Source: Aquarana catesbeiana (lineage: Eukaryota; Chordata; Amphibia; Anura; Ranidae). From it: a DNA stretch of 64,000 bases. Of the stretch, positions 1-11,841 are shown piece after piece. The position numbers were made by a program, and so were the translations under genes. The notes under the pieces are model-generated. The model made no database searches. It was given only the letters and a program-made list of their open reading frames with translations, and was not told where the DNA came from. The first letter of the stretch is position 1. Every line of letters starts with the position of its first letter. Where the stretch lies: NCBI RefSeq assembly GCF_042186555.1, contig NC_133332.1, forward strand, positions 211,887,102 to 211,951,101. The letters run 5' to 3'.

Positions 1-390
1 GACACATCGGACACTTTTGATACAGCGATCAGTGCTATAAAAATGAACTGATTACTGTAAAAATTACACTGGCAGTGAAGGGGTCAACCACTAGGGAGCT
101 AGGAAGGCGTTAATTGTGTCCTAGGGAGTGATTCTAACTGTTAGGGGGCTTGGCTACGAGTGACACATCACTGATCGCTGCTCCCGATGAGAGGGAACAT
201 TCGACCATTGACATGTCACTAGGAAGAAGGGGGGGAGATGTTGTGTTTACACTGACATCTCCCCGTTCTTCAGGTCCGGCAGGGTCACGCGCACTGCAGA
301 AAATTTAAAGTGACGTACCTGTATGCCCATCTGCCTGTCCATGCCATTCTGTCGATGTATATGTGTGTGCGCTGGTCCTTAAGTGGTTAA
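1..390. mobile_element. TTAA-type (piggyBac-like) MITE, left end outside the window
   Basis: The right end reads AAGTGGTTAA, the terminal motif shared by the other TTAA elements in this window. The interior (the block around 70-160, with AGTGAAGGGGTCAACCACTA) is the reverse complement of the block at about 11140-11260 in the element at 10949-11841, so the two are copies of one family in opposite orientation. No long reading frame is present. The left end and first target-site copy lie before base 1. Confidence 0.7.
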
Positions 391-1001
391 CATCTACAGC
401 AGTCTACACCAGCCATTTTCAACAAAGGGGCCTTTATTTCTTCAGGGGTGCCTTGGCAAAAATGCTTAAAATTGCCCAAAAATTGTATACAAGCCAGCAG
501 GTGGTTCAGGCCTGCCTTTTACTTATACATAGCCACAGGTTTTCAGTGTGTACCATTAAACCTTCTAGCCACCTGCATCCTAACAACCAATGATGTCATC
601 GTTTGATAAGTAGGATGGCGGGAGAATGCACAGTATCCTTGTTTGCCCCTCCCTTGCTTCTCTCCATCAGTACTGGGATCACATTAGCTGAGTGAGTCAG
701 AGAAACATTGGAATACTAGTCACTACCAGTGTGGAAAGGTGTGTTGACTTTGTAAGAATAAATCACCTCTAATGTTGGATGTCCTACATGTGTGGATGTT
801 GTGGCGTCATGTAAAACAAATGTTTTAGTGTTTTACATTTTAGAATGGGGTGCCTGAAGATTGTGCCTATTTTTAAAGGGTGCCCTGAATGAAAAAAGGT
901 TGAGGGGGCATGGCCTGAACATGGCTGAATGAAGACGTGTAATACCTAAGCTCCCGGTCCTCACCCAACTACCCCGGCTGTTTCCACTATCACCCTGCGG
1001 T

Positions 1002-1925
1002 ATGCCCACTACCAGAAAGAAGAAGGCACCAAGGAGCAGCCAGAGGGAAAAAGCAGCGACAAACTGCGGGAAGATAGCTCGCTATCTCACGGATCCCCAG
1101 GCGGCCTCTCCCGCTCTTAAGATGGCGGAAACACGAGACTCACTGCTGACATCCCTGGATCTCAGAATTCCACCTACCTCTCCAACAGTCTCTGCCATCT
1201 CCGACTCATATTCGGACTCCCCGATGGCCTTCAGAACGCTCCCTGGACCCTCCTCCCAACCACTTACTCTATGTGTCGACTCGGACCTACGAATGCTGCT
1301 ACAAACCCTGCCGATTAAGGCAGACATTGTGGCCCTCATCGGCCGCCTGGAGGAGCAGCACTGAAGGGACTTTACTGAAGTTAGGCGGGATGTGCAAGCT
1401 CTGTTGTCTCGCCTGACCACTGGTGAGACGTCCCTGGAGTCCTTGCAGCAACGAGTTACCAGCCTGGAGACGCTGCAGGACACCCACACACAGGCAGCAG
1501 TGTCCCTGCAGCTCCGTTTGGAGAAAATGGAAGACAGGAGCCGACACAAAAACCTGCGGCTCCCAGGCTTACCGGAGGCCACGGGCCCGGAGGATTTGGC
1601 GGCGAAGGCGATCTTCCGGTGGCTGACAGACGAGGCCATCCTTGCAGACTTAGAGCTGGACCGGCTACACAGAGCCTTGGGACCCTGACAGTCAGATCCC
1701 AACCGACCGCGAGACGTATGTAGAGTCCACCGCTTCACCCAGAAGGAAGTTATTGCCCGCATGGCCTGGGAGGCGGGCGCCGTGGACTTCCATTGCGCAT
1801 CGGTAAAGATCCTGCCTGATCTATCGAGGGCTACGCTCCACAGACGAGCACTGCTACGCCTGGCCCTGGATGTGGCCCGCCGACAGGGAGACACCTACAG
1901 ATGGGGATTCCCATTCCAGGTGTTC
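1002..1925 (+). pseudogene. LINE ORF1 protein remnant
   Basis: The reading frame begins MPTTRKKKAP, a basic N-terminus. It has an in-frame stop near 1362 and a frame change, then a leucine/heptad-rich coiled-coil-like stretch (about 1392-1540) and the segment EDRSRHKNLRLPGLPEA (about 1530-1580) typical of the RRM-like domain of L1/Tx1 ORF1 RNA-binding proteins. A C-terminal piece follows after another frame change (WEAGAVDF and onward from about 1770). In intact elements this protein coats the LINE RNA. Here it is broken, and it runs directly into an endonuclease fragment, so the start of ORF2 was lost near 1925. Confidence 0.75.
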
Positions 1926-1944
1926 GTTCTCTCTCTCTCTCTCG

Positions 1945-3189
1945 CAACGAGACTGCTGGATGAAGGGGGATGCTTTGCTTTTATAAAAGGCCTCCTCTGT
2001 GGAGTGCGCCTGACCTTAGCAACGATCTATGCGCCTAATGATTACCAGGATATCTTCATCCACCGAATTTTGACCAAACTGATGGACTTCACGGAAGGCC
2101 CATTGATTCTGGGAGGGGACTTTAATGTCTCCCTCACCCCTCAGGTAGACACGTCGTCGGGAACGTCATCTGTCCCTATAGGCTCCCATAACCGGATTAA
2201 TCAAGCTATACACAGGGCCCAATTGATTGATGTGTGGCACCTCCAAAACTCTGGCGAAAGAGACTAATGATTCTATTCTCCCCCCCCCCCATAAGGTCTA
2301 CTCGAGAATCGACTTCCTTCTAATCCCTTATGCTCAGTTGCATGTGGTTCGCGAAACTTCCATTGGTTCGATTACATGGTCTGACCATGCTCCCCATATT
2401 ATTGACATACGCTCTGTCACAAGTCGCCTCACAGGTGACACGCGTCTGGAAGCTGAACGAAAGTCTCCTATAAATCCCGGAAGTAGTAACAGAAATCACT
2501 AAAGAGCTGCCTTTATACTTCCAGACGAACCGCACTCCTGACAGTAGTTCAGGCATGGTGTGGGAGGCCCACAAGACAGTCATACGAGGCATTCTCATCA
2601 AACATGGCTCCAGACTTAAGAGACAGGGAATGACAACTAAAACTGTTCCTGACCAAACTTCAGGTTATGGAGTCCAAACACAAACGTGCATCCTCCCCTG
2701 CTATAGAACAGGAACAAGCTGAACTTCGGGTACAAATTAATGATCTCCTACAATATAGGGCCAAGGTGGCTCTGCATAAATGCAGGAAAATCAGTTACGC
2801 ATACGGCGTCAAATGTGGGAAAACATTAGCTAGGTCGATTAGGGAACAAAAACTTCAATCATACATACCACATAATATGTCCTTGAACGCTCAGAAGATA
2901 GCCCTGCCCTCGCAGATCTTGGGGTTTTTTCGAGATTTCTATGCGTCTCTCTATAACATACCACCTGCCACAAATTCCCAATCGCTGATGGACGAATACG
3001 TGCAATCAGCTCAGATGCCCACTATCACACCTGGAATTAAAGCGGAACTAGACGAGCCGATAAGCTTAGAGGAACTGACACTAGCGGTGAACTCTTCCAA
3101 ACCGGGAAAGGCCCCCGACCCGGGCGGCCTTACTCTTCAGTACTATAGAACTTTGCTTCCCACCCTAGGACCCCACATGATAGACTTGT
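1945..3189 (+). pseudogene. LINE ORF2, 5' half: endonuclease and start of RT
   Basis: Apurinic-type endonuclease motifs are readable: TIYAPN (about 2020), GGDFN (about 2115) and SDHAP (about 2380), the latter half of the L1-type nuclease domain. The N-terminal endonuclease residues are missing, in line with an internal deletion at about 1925. Frame changes occur near 2265 and 2500. From 2667 the frame continues through the linker to the N-terminal RT region (SSKPGKAPDPGG, about 3095-3130). It stops at 3189 only because a piggyBac-like element is inserted there; the same frame resumes at 8532. Confidence 0.8.
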
Positions 3190-3193
3190 TTAA

Positions 3194-4976
3194 CCACTTG
3201 CCTACAGGGCACTTTCACCCCCTTCCTGCCCAGACCAATTTGCAGCTTTCAGCGCTCTCACACTTTGAATGACAATTACTCAGTCATGCAATACTGTACC
3301 CAAATTAAATTTGCATCCTTTTTTTCACACAAATAGAGCTTTCTTTTGGTGGTATTTAATCACTAGTGGGTTTTTTATTTTTTGTGCTATAAATAAAAAA
3401 GACTGAAAATTTGGTGAAAAAATGCCGTTTTCTCTGTCATAAAATTTTGCAAATTAGTAATATTTCTTCATAAATTTTGGCCAGAATTTATACGGCTACA
3501 TATCTTTGGTAAAAATAGCCCTAATTAGTGTATATTATTTGGTTTTTGTGAAAGTTATAGAGTCTACAAGCTATGGTGCAAATCAATGACAATTGATCAC
3601 ACCTGATGTACTGAAGACCTATGTCATTTCTTGAGACACGAACAAGTCAGGAAAGTACAAATACCCACAAAATGACCCCATTTTGGAAAGCAGACACCCC
3701 AACTTATAATCTGAGGCATAATGAGTCTTTTGAACGGTTCATTTTTTTTACAGAAGTTTTTGGAAAATGTGGGAAAAAAAAAAATAAAACCCCTTTTTTT
3801 TTCCACAAAGTTGTCCATTTTTAAGATATTTCCAACACATAGCATGTACATAGCAAAAATAACACCCCAAAATACATTCTGCTACTCCTCCTGAGTATGG
3901 AGATACCACATGTGTGAGACTTTTACACAAAGAACTTTCTCTTCAGTCTTCAACCGAAGAAGAAAATGAACCAAAAGACACTCTTACCGGATCAGCTGGA
4001 CGCACATACCATACGGCAGTGCGTCTAAAGGGCTTTGGGATACTGGATCCACAGTGGTGAGGTGATGCCAAGACTGGACGGTGTCCTGCAGGCCGCAGAC
4101 TCCAATCTACACGAGGTTGGGGAATGGTTCCAGACGAAAGTTCCAAAGCTTGTTTAACTATCTATCAATCCAATGTGTAATATGATGATTTATCCAGCAT
4201 TTCAGAGCAGGCGGCTGGTTATACGCTCATCACAAGATTAGTGGTATCATCAGTCCCTCACCGTTAAAGCACCCACATGTGACAGTTGTCTTTCACTACA
4301 TGCTCCTGTTCTTCGACTATCCACTGTGTTGTATCCACATAGGAAGGATTCACCGTTTACACCGTTACCTCCCTGCACTCATTATTGTACCACTCTCCAG
4401 CCCTTCATAAACATACTGCCTCTTGCTACAGCTAATTATTTCCATAGTCCAGGTAGCAGGCAGAGGTGTGGTCAGTTTATGCTACAGGCAGGGGGATGGC
4501 AGCAGTAAGTCAGCAGCAGGCTGAGGGCCGCAATCAGGTAAGGCCTGGGCACAGGGGTAGAGGCTTCGACCCACCCAAATCTCTATGAAGACTCCAGACC
4601 CTAATCCGGAAATTACGAAACCCGGAGACAACAAAAAAAATTGTTTTCTCCATCTGGAAAAACAATTCTGGAGCCCTTCACATATGAGAGCCTGTGTCCT
4701 ACAGTAGCAGGGCAACAGATCAGTCCAAGCAGTAGGCAAAAGCATAGTCCATAAAACAGGCCAGGGTCAGATGCCGTGCAAGCAGTAGGCAGAAGCGTCG
4801 TTGGTAAAACAGGCCAGGGTCAGTTCACATGTAAGCAGTCCAAACGGTTGACAGAGGCATAGTCAAAAAACAGGCCAGGGTCAGTTCACATAGAAGGCCG
4901 TGGCATGGTTATTTGAGGAAGCATGGGAAATGGTCAGCACAGATGATGAAAATGGGGAAATGGTTAAGAATATGGG
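3194..4976. other. 3' noncoding part of the piggyBac-like element
   Basis: This stretch has no gene. The first about 400 bp match, inverted, the 3' end of the element ending at 54172 (CTTTCTTTTGGTGGTATTT and neighbours). A module at about 3660-3930 (AATGACCCCATTTTGGAAAG through CATTCTGCTACTCCTCCTGA) recurs several times at 52300-53720. At about 4740-4890 a short motif AAACAGGCCAGGGTCAG occurs three times in about 115 bp, possibly a small inserted repeat. Confidence 0.6.
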
Positions 4977-6873
4977 CTAATATTTTAGGGATGTGTGATA
5001 TAGTCTGAAGCATACACCAATGCAAAGGCTGGGTTCGGAGGGACACTGGGGACAATGGTAGCTGGTATCTCTTCTAAATCCTTTATTGCTGCATACTGTA
5101 CATCTTTTTTGGTGTCTTCGGCCTGCTTCAGGTGGTGGAATGTGGTCCCGGGAAGTGGCGTTCATGAAGTCAGGTAACAGCATCAGAGTGAAGGCTTTCT
5201 GGGGGGGGGGTCTTTGATGGTAGATGAGGGACGTGACCACTTCTTCTATGAATTTTAGGAAGTGGACAGGGCTTTCGGTGGATTTGGTGTAAATTTATAT
5301 AGGCATTATAAATGGCCAAATGAATAAAATAGAGTGCTGCTTTCTTGTACCAGAAACTGGACTTCCTTATTGCTAAATAGGGCTGAAGCATTTGGTTGTT
5401 GAAATCCACCCCCCCCCCCCATGTACAGATTGTAATCTTTTACACATCACATCATGTACACATTCCTGGTATCCTTCCATCTGAAGGCCAGCACTTCGTT
5501 GCATCTTAAAGTTGCTCTTTCTCCCCTTCGCAATTTCTTATTTACTATGGCTTGTGGGAAGACCTTCCTATTCTTCCTGGAGGTTCCACAGGCCAGGGTT
5601 TGTGCAAGGTATAGGTGTTTGAAAAGGGGCAGGCTGGTGTAGAAGTTTTACAGGTGTATCTGGTAACCTTTCTTCAGCAGTGGGTATGTTAGGTTCTATA
5701 CAATTTTACCAGTTGTGCCCATGTAGGCCAGACACTCGGGGCTGGAGCTGGGAATCTCTTCCTTCGTATATTAGGAACGCATACAGATATCCCGTGACTC
5801 TCTCGCAAAGCTTATAAAATTTCACTCCGTATTTGGCCCTTTTGCTAGGAATGTATTGTTTTTATTCCTAGCCGGAAAAGGGTACCAGGGACTCATCTAC
5901 ACATATATGCTTATCAGGGACAGAGTTCTGCAAATCGTTGGGAAAAAAAATTAATGAGTGGGTGAATTTTATATAATTTATCGTAATTTAGATGATTGCG
6001 GGGGGGGCACTGGGTGTTTGTCACTGAAGTGAAGAAAGCGCATAATCATCTCGTATTGGGACCTGGACATTACAGAAGAATAAATAGGCATGGGGTGGGT
6101 GGACCAATAGGCATGTCCTCCAATTTTTTTTTTTTGTAAGCCCCATGCTTATGGTGAGGCCCATAAACACTTTGAACTCCTCCAGAGTCAAATCCTTCCA
6201 TTCAAATTGACGGGCGTATGAATATTGGGGGTAGTTGGCAATATGCTGCTGGGTATATAAATTGGTCTGGTCCACGATGAGTTGCAGCAAAGTATTGGGC
6301 AAAAATGAAAACAATCCAATTTCCGAAAAATTTTGGGTATTGGCCTGCACACCTGGCTGTGCGGTGAAAGGGGGAATTCTTGCTGATCTTGAGTCGTAAC
6401 GCAGCCATGTTGGGTTGGCAAGACTATCTGGGAGATATGTAGCAGTTCTGGCTCTTGGGGGACATGGCACTCCAGTGCTGGTAGTTGGAGTTCCTGTGCT
6501 GGCATTTGGGCATGATGGTGCGGCAGTGCTGGTACTGGGCATTTCTTGTGGCGTTTCGCTGGCAGCAGCTCTGGTACTGGGCCTTTTGGTTTTAGGGTCT
6601 ATCGATGGCAGCAGTGCTGGTACTGGGCCTGGGAATTTGATCCTGGAGTATATCGCTGGTGGCTGCCTGGTTTCCAGAGCGCCGTGCTCTTTTAAGAGGG
6701 ATCCATTCTTCCTCTGATTCGTTTGCCGATCCAGTACTATCGATCAGTTCAAATGCTGAATTTGATCTACAATCGGAATTGGCATTTGAATCTGATGAGA
6801 ACTCCCCGCTGCTCTCATCAGTCATGGAGAGGATCTGGTACGCCTCTTCAATTGTATAGAATCTTTTGGACAT
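4977..6873 (-). pseudogene. piggyBac-like (PGBD4-type) transposase, inactivated
   Basis: The product would be a DDD cut-and-paste transposase acting at TTAA. The start ATG (6871-6873) opens MSKRFYTIEEAYQIL followed by an acidic, serine-rich N-terminus. The middle (about 6021-6400) carries the FLPNTLLQLIVDQTNLY and LTLEEFKVFMGL region. The first catalytic Asp is present in CVDES (codon at 5895-5897). The segment that should read VDNFYTS has become L-stop-N-FYTS at about 5640-5655, losing the second Asp. The third, in GGVD, is present near 5405. A C-terminal cysteine-rich finger (CTVCSNKGFRRD, then CPQCP) ends at 4977. Several frameshifts also interrupt it. Confidence 0.85.
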
Positions 6874-7138
6874 TTTTTCTGATGGGCTGTGTGACGGGTG
6901 ACAAATGACGGTCACTGATGGGTGACAGGTGACTGTCACTGATGGGAGACATGTGACGGTCACTGGTGGGTGACAGGTGACGGGTGACAGTCACTGATAG
7001 CAGTCTCTGGTGACTGGTGCACTTTATGGAACTGATAGGTGACAGATGAGGGCCACGGATGGGTCACTGGCGATGGTCACTGATGTGTGACAGGTGCACC
7101 GCTGACGGCAGTCTGACGGTGACAGGTGCAGTTTGTAG

Positions 7139-7918
7139 GCACTGATGGGTGACAGGTGCACTTTGTGGGCACTAATGAGTGACAGGTGCACTTTGTGGGC
7201 CCTAATGAGTGACAGGTGCACTTTGTCGGCCCTAATGAGTGACAGGTGCACTTTGTCGGTCCTAATGAGTGACAGGTGCACTTTGTCGGCCCTAATGAGT
7301 GACAGGTGCACTTTGTGGGCACTAATGAGTGACAGGTGCACTTTGTGGGCACTAATGAGTGACAGGTGCACTTTGTGGGCACTAATGAGTGACAGGTGCA
7401 CTTTGTGGGCACTAATGAGTGACAGGTGCACTTTGTGGGCACTAATGAGTGACAGGTGCACTTTGTGGGCACTAATGAGTGACAGGTGCACTTTGTGGGC
7501 ACTAATGAGTGACAGGTGCACTTTGTGGGCACTAATGAGTGACAGGTGCACTTTGTGGGCACTAATGAGTGACAGGTGCACTTTGTGGGCACTAATGAGT
7601 GACAGGTGCACTTTGTGGGCACTAATGAGTGACAGGTGCACTTTGTGGGCACTAATGAGTGACAGGTGCACTTTGTGGGCACTAATGAGTGACAGGTGCA
7701 CTTTGTGGGCACTAATGAGTGACAGGTGCACTTTGTGGGCACTAATGAGTGACAGGTGCACTTTGTGGGCACTAATGAGTGACAGGTGCACTTTGTGGGC
7801 ACTAATGAGTGACAGGTGCACTTTGTGGGCACTAATGAGTGACCGGTGCACTTTGTGGGCACTAATGAGTGACAGGTGCACTTTGTGGGCACTAATGAGT
7901 GACAGGTGCACTTTTATA
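7139..7918. repeat. 30-bp minisatellite, about 26 copies
   Basis: The unit is ACTAATGAGTGACAGGTGCA plus CTTTGTGGGC, repeated exactly every 30 bases. Most copies are identical. Copies at about 7200-7320 carry CCTAATGAG and TTTGTCGGY variants, clustered at one edge, and one C appears at about 7843. Degenerate GTGACAGGTGAC motifs extend to about 6895. The array lies in the leader of the transposase, some 270 bp upstream of its ATG. Because 30 is divisible by three and the unit lacks stops in several frames, it yields long artificial reading frames on both strands. Confidence 0.97.
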
Positions 7919-8527
7919 AGCACTGATGTGGTGACTGATGTGACTGTTGTGTGACAGCTGTAATGGGGGGGTGTGACAGGTTCTCTTTGTTGTGTTGGTG
8001 CAGTAAACTACAGTACAAACACAGATCAGTAACTCACTGCTCCTGGCTCGTCTCTCCTCACACTAAAAACGGTGTGTGAGGAGAGAAGAGTCGGTAACAG
8101 CTAGTAACTGGTCTTTTGTTTACATTTAGTGATCGGCTGTGAATGGATCACAGCCGATCACGTGGTAAACAGCCGTCAGCCGTTGGCTGTTTACCCTTGT
8201 CAGTGAGGAGCAGTGTTCCTGGGAACACGCTGCTACCGACGTGACCGTGCTGCGCGCTCCCGATCTCGCACGGTCTAAAGCGGGGAATACCCATTTGTGA
8301 TCGGCCATAATGTAATCGCGGCCGATCACATGGTGAACAGCCATGCCCAATAACTGTTCACTCCTGTCGGTAACGCGCTGTGTCTTGGGGACAGACAGAG
8401 CAGCGCTGCACGCCCGCAATCACGCGCATACCCTGTGTGAATCAGCCGCCGTCATGTGACGGCGGCCCAGAACAAGGGCCGCACTGCTCCGCCATCATAT
8501 GACGGTGGGCGGGCGGGCGGCAACAGG
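7919..8527. other. 5' terminal region of the piggyBac-like element, rich in inverted repeats
   Basis: No gene is present. A perfect 14-bp stem with 5-nt loop lies at 8129-8161 (GTGATCGGCTGTGA, its complement at 8148-8161). A 22-bp near-palindrome with 10-bp arms lies at about 8447-8468 (GCCGCCGTCA, TG, TGACGGCGGC). The last bases before the TTAA are GC-rich (GGCGGGCGGGCGGCAACAGG). Such subterminal repeats could be transposase-binding sites, but that is inference. Confidence 0.6.
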
Positions 8528-8531
8528 TTAA

Positions 8532-10952
8532 TGATTTGGGCAATGACGAGGCCCTCCCTAGAGATACGCTGAAAGCATATAGATCTGTCATCCTGAAGGA
8601 AGGCAAGGACCCAACCTCATGTGGTAGTTACCGGCCGATTTCTCTTTTGAACGCTGACCTCAAGCTGTTCACTAAAATTTTGGCGACCCGCCTAGCAACT
8701 CACTTACCAGACCTGGTGCATTTGGACCAGGTAGGCTTCCTCCCCACTAGGGAAGCGAGGAACAACACGACTAAAGTCTTAAACTTGTTGCATGTAGCCA
8801 GAACTTCCCTCACACCCTGCGTCTTTCTTAGCACAGATGCTGAGAAAACGTTTGATCGGGGGAATTGGCAATACATGTTCACGGTCCTTCGACACCTGGC
8901 CCTAGGAGACAATATTCAATGGATCACTACAATCTACTCCCAACCTACGGCTCAGGTCAATGCCAATGGGGTCCTTTCTGATCCCTTCTCCATTCAGAAC
9001 GGCACCAGACAGGGATGTCCGCTTCCCCCCTGTTATTCGCCCTGTCGCTGGAACCATTCCTAAGCAGAATTCGTCTGAACCCGGACATCCAGGGCGTAAG
9101 TGTTGGAGGCGACCAGTACAAAATATTGGCTTACACGGATGATATGTTCTTTTCCCTGACAAACATCGCCATCTCGCTCCCCAATCTACTACGCAAGTTT
9201 GAGATTTACAGATCCCTCTCAACTTGAAAATTAATTTTCATAAGTCAGAAGCCATGGGGATAGGGATACCCCCTCCCATGCTGTCTACACTTAAGTCCAG
9301 TTTCAATTTCAAATGGACGGCAACGGCTTTACAGTATTTAGGCACTCATATCCCCACGGATACATCACGTATATTCGAACTTAACTTCCCACCGCTGCTG
9401 TCCAAAACCCGTACGTTTTTGGAGACCTGGAACGAGGGCCTGCACTCCTGGTTCGGCAGAATTAATTTACTGAAAATGTGTATTTTGCCTAAATTTCTTT
9501 ATTTATTCCAAGCCTTACCAATTAAGATCCCTATATCTTTAAACAAGTTAATTCGCTTTTCATCAAGTTTGTGTGGGCGCATAAGAAACCGCGACTCCCT
9601 CTTCACTTAGTGACCCTACCTAAGCAATACGGTGGCCTAGCTCTCCCGGATATCCGAGCATGTTACCAGACGACCCACTTAGGCAGAATCATTGACTGGT
9701 GCCGTCATGGCTGATCTAAACTATGGGCTCACATAGAACAAGCCCAAACATGCATTCCACTTTCAGGGGCCTTGTGGTGCTATGATCGCCTCCAACCACT
9801 ATTGAAAAGCCACCCCTTAATGGGGACGATGCTTTGCATAGGCTCTGTAGCTAGCAAACGACACTCCCTCTCCTCCTTGGACTCCCCATTGCTCCCCATT
9901 CTGGGGAACCCACAATTTTCTCCGAGCCTTTGCCCTCACACATTCGGCAACCTACGTGGTCGGGCATTACCCATGCATCCCGCTTTTTAATGAACGGCAG
10001 ATGGCCCTCTATCGAGGAATGGAGGTGGGCGCCTTTAAATTGCCCTTCTGACCAGCACTCCAGTTAGGACACTTCCCGGACACCATACCTAATCCCCGGA
10101 ACTTCGCTCGTCCTTTGACGAGGCTTGAAGATTGAAGATTACTGCTCTGATGAAGGCACCATAACACAGGTTCTATCCAAAACATATTCTGTGTTGAACT
10201 GCCCAGCAGCCCCACCACATTGTCGTTCTTGGATAAATGGGAACAGGACCTACAATGAAAAATTTACACCGGCTCAAATCCAGAATATACTCAGATTCGC
10301 TTTTGAAGTCCTCGGTCTGCGCGAATATTCAAGAATCCAATTATAAACTACTGACAAGATGCACCGATATTATCCCGATACTACTGATCATTGCTGGAGA
10401 TGCCAGGGAGATAGAGGTACGCTACTCCACATATTTTGGTTGTGCCCTAAATTGACTCATTTCTATACGACAGTCCAGGAAGTGACTCAAAAGTTTACGG
10501 AATATAAGATTCCTGGTGATCCGGCATTTTTCTTACTGCATGTTTCCAATATTTCTGCCAAACGTTATCAAAAATCAATTTTAAGGCACCTCCTCAATGC
10601 TGCAAAGTCCTGCATTCCACTCCATAGGAAGAAACAATCACCGCCAATGGCGGCTGACTGGCTGCGTAAAGTGGTAGACATCAGTAGAATGGAAGACTTG
10701 CTAGCAGCTGAGCAACAACAACAGGACAAGTACTCCAGGAATTGGAGTCTCTGGAAACAGTTTATCCTGTCCATGGAGGATTTAGCCTCCTTGGACGGGA
10801 GAGCCAAATATGAACATTACCCCCCATATGCCTCGGCTATCCGGGACCAACGATATCCAGTCCCCCTCTCTTCCCTCCTACACCCCCCCCCCCCCCTTCT
10901 TCTCTGTTTCACACAATTTTTAGTTCTATTTTTACTGATTGAAAATGGGTAA
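8532..10952 (+). pseudogene. LINE ORF2, 3' half: reverse transcriptase and C-terminus
   Basis: This continues the RT frame broken at 3189. Readable motifs include the fingers/palm region SYRPISLLNADLKLFTKILA (about 8626-8685), the Q-G/TRQGCPL motif (about 9005-9030), and the catalytic box as YTDDM (about 9132-9146) where YADD is usual. There are frame changes near 9030 and 9225. A thumb-like region reads to about 9610. The C-terminal CWRC-x7-H-x4-C motif (about 10392-10445) matches the Cys-rich end of L1 ORF2. The stop TAA at 10950-10952 coincides with the left target site of the next insertion. Confidence 0.85.
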
Positions 10953-11841
10953 CCCTTTCCCGACGTGGGCCGTGAGTCGGGCCGCGGGTCCTGCGGACTC
11001 AATCGCCGCGAGGATATCCGCGATTGCCTCACGGAGAGGACAAACAGGGAGATGCTGATGTAAACAGCTTCTTCCCGTTCTGCCTAGTGACAAGTGTCAC
11101 TGATCACAGCTCCCTGTAATCGGGAGCGGTGATCAGTGTAATGACACTGCTAGCCCATCCCCCCTACAGTTAGTAATCACTCCCCTAGGACATACTTAAC
11201 CCCTCCCCGCCCCCTAGTGGTTAACCCCTTCACTGCCAGTGTCATTTACACAGGAATCAGTGCATTTTTATAGCACTGATTGCTGTATAAATGACAATGG
11301 TCCCAAAAATGTGTCAAAAATGTCTGACGTGTCCGCCATAATGTCGCAGTCACAATAAAAATCGCTGATCGCCGCCATTACTAGTAAAAAAAAATTATTA
11401 ATAAAAATGCCATAAAACTATCCCCTATTTTGTTAAAGCTATAACTTTTGCGCAAAACCAAACGCTTATTGAGATTTTTTTTTTTTTTTTTTTTTTTTTT
11501 ACCAAAAATATGTAGAAGAATACAATTGGCCTAAACTGAGGGGAAAAAATGTTTTTTTTTTTATATATTTTTGGGGGATATTTATTATAGCAAAATGTAA
11601 AAAATAATGCGTTTTTTTTCAAAATTGTCGCTCTTATTTGGTAATAGCGCAAAAAATTAAAATCGCAGAGGCGATCAAATACCACCAAAAGAAAGCTCTA
11701 TTTGTGGGGAAAAAAGGACATCAATTTTGTTTGGGAGACATGTCGCACGACCGTGCAATTGTCAAAGCGACGCAGTGCCGAATCGCAAAAAACGCTCTGG
11801 TCAGAAAGGGGGTAAAATTTTCCCGGGGCTGAAGTGGTTAA
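10949..11841. mobile_element. TTAA-type MITE inserted at the LINE ORF2 stop codon
   Basis: The right end reads GAAGTGGTTAA with TTAA at 11838-11841. The left end CCCTTTCCCGACG follows GTAA at 10949-10952, which looks like a TTAA copy changed by one base. The interior shares the block GTTAGTAATCACTCCCCTAG (inverted in 1-390) and the block CTATAACTTTTGCGCAAA with the end of the element at 48338-54172 (53791 onward). It has long A and T tracts and no coding potential. Confidence 0.75.

Larger units (their letters stand above)
3190..8531 (-). mobile_element. piggyBac-like transposon inserted in the LINE, with TTAA duplication
   Basis: TTAA lies at 3190-3193 and 8528-8531. If one TTAA and the interior are removed, the LINE reading frame joins without a break (ATA GAC TTG TTT AAT GAT TTG), which fixes the ends to the base. 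The left end CCACTTGCC resembles the other TTAA elements here. The transposase pseudogene is on the minus strand (4977-6873). Its 5' leader holds a 30-bp minisatellite (7139-7918), and 3' modules (about 3620-3930) are shared with the element at 48338-54172. Length is 5.3 kb. Confidence 0.92.

Noticed and set aside
7024..7954. Long open frames on both strands (up to about 299 codons) over 7024-7954
   Set aside because: They are products of a 30-bp tandem repeat without stop codons. The peptide is a 10-residue repeat in several frames at once, with no start context or homology expected.
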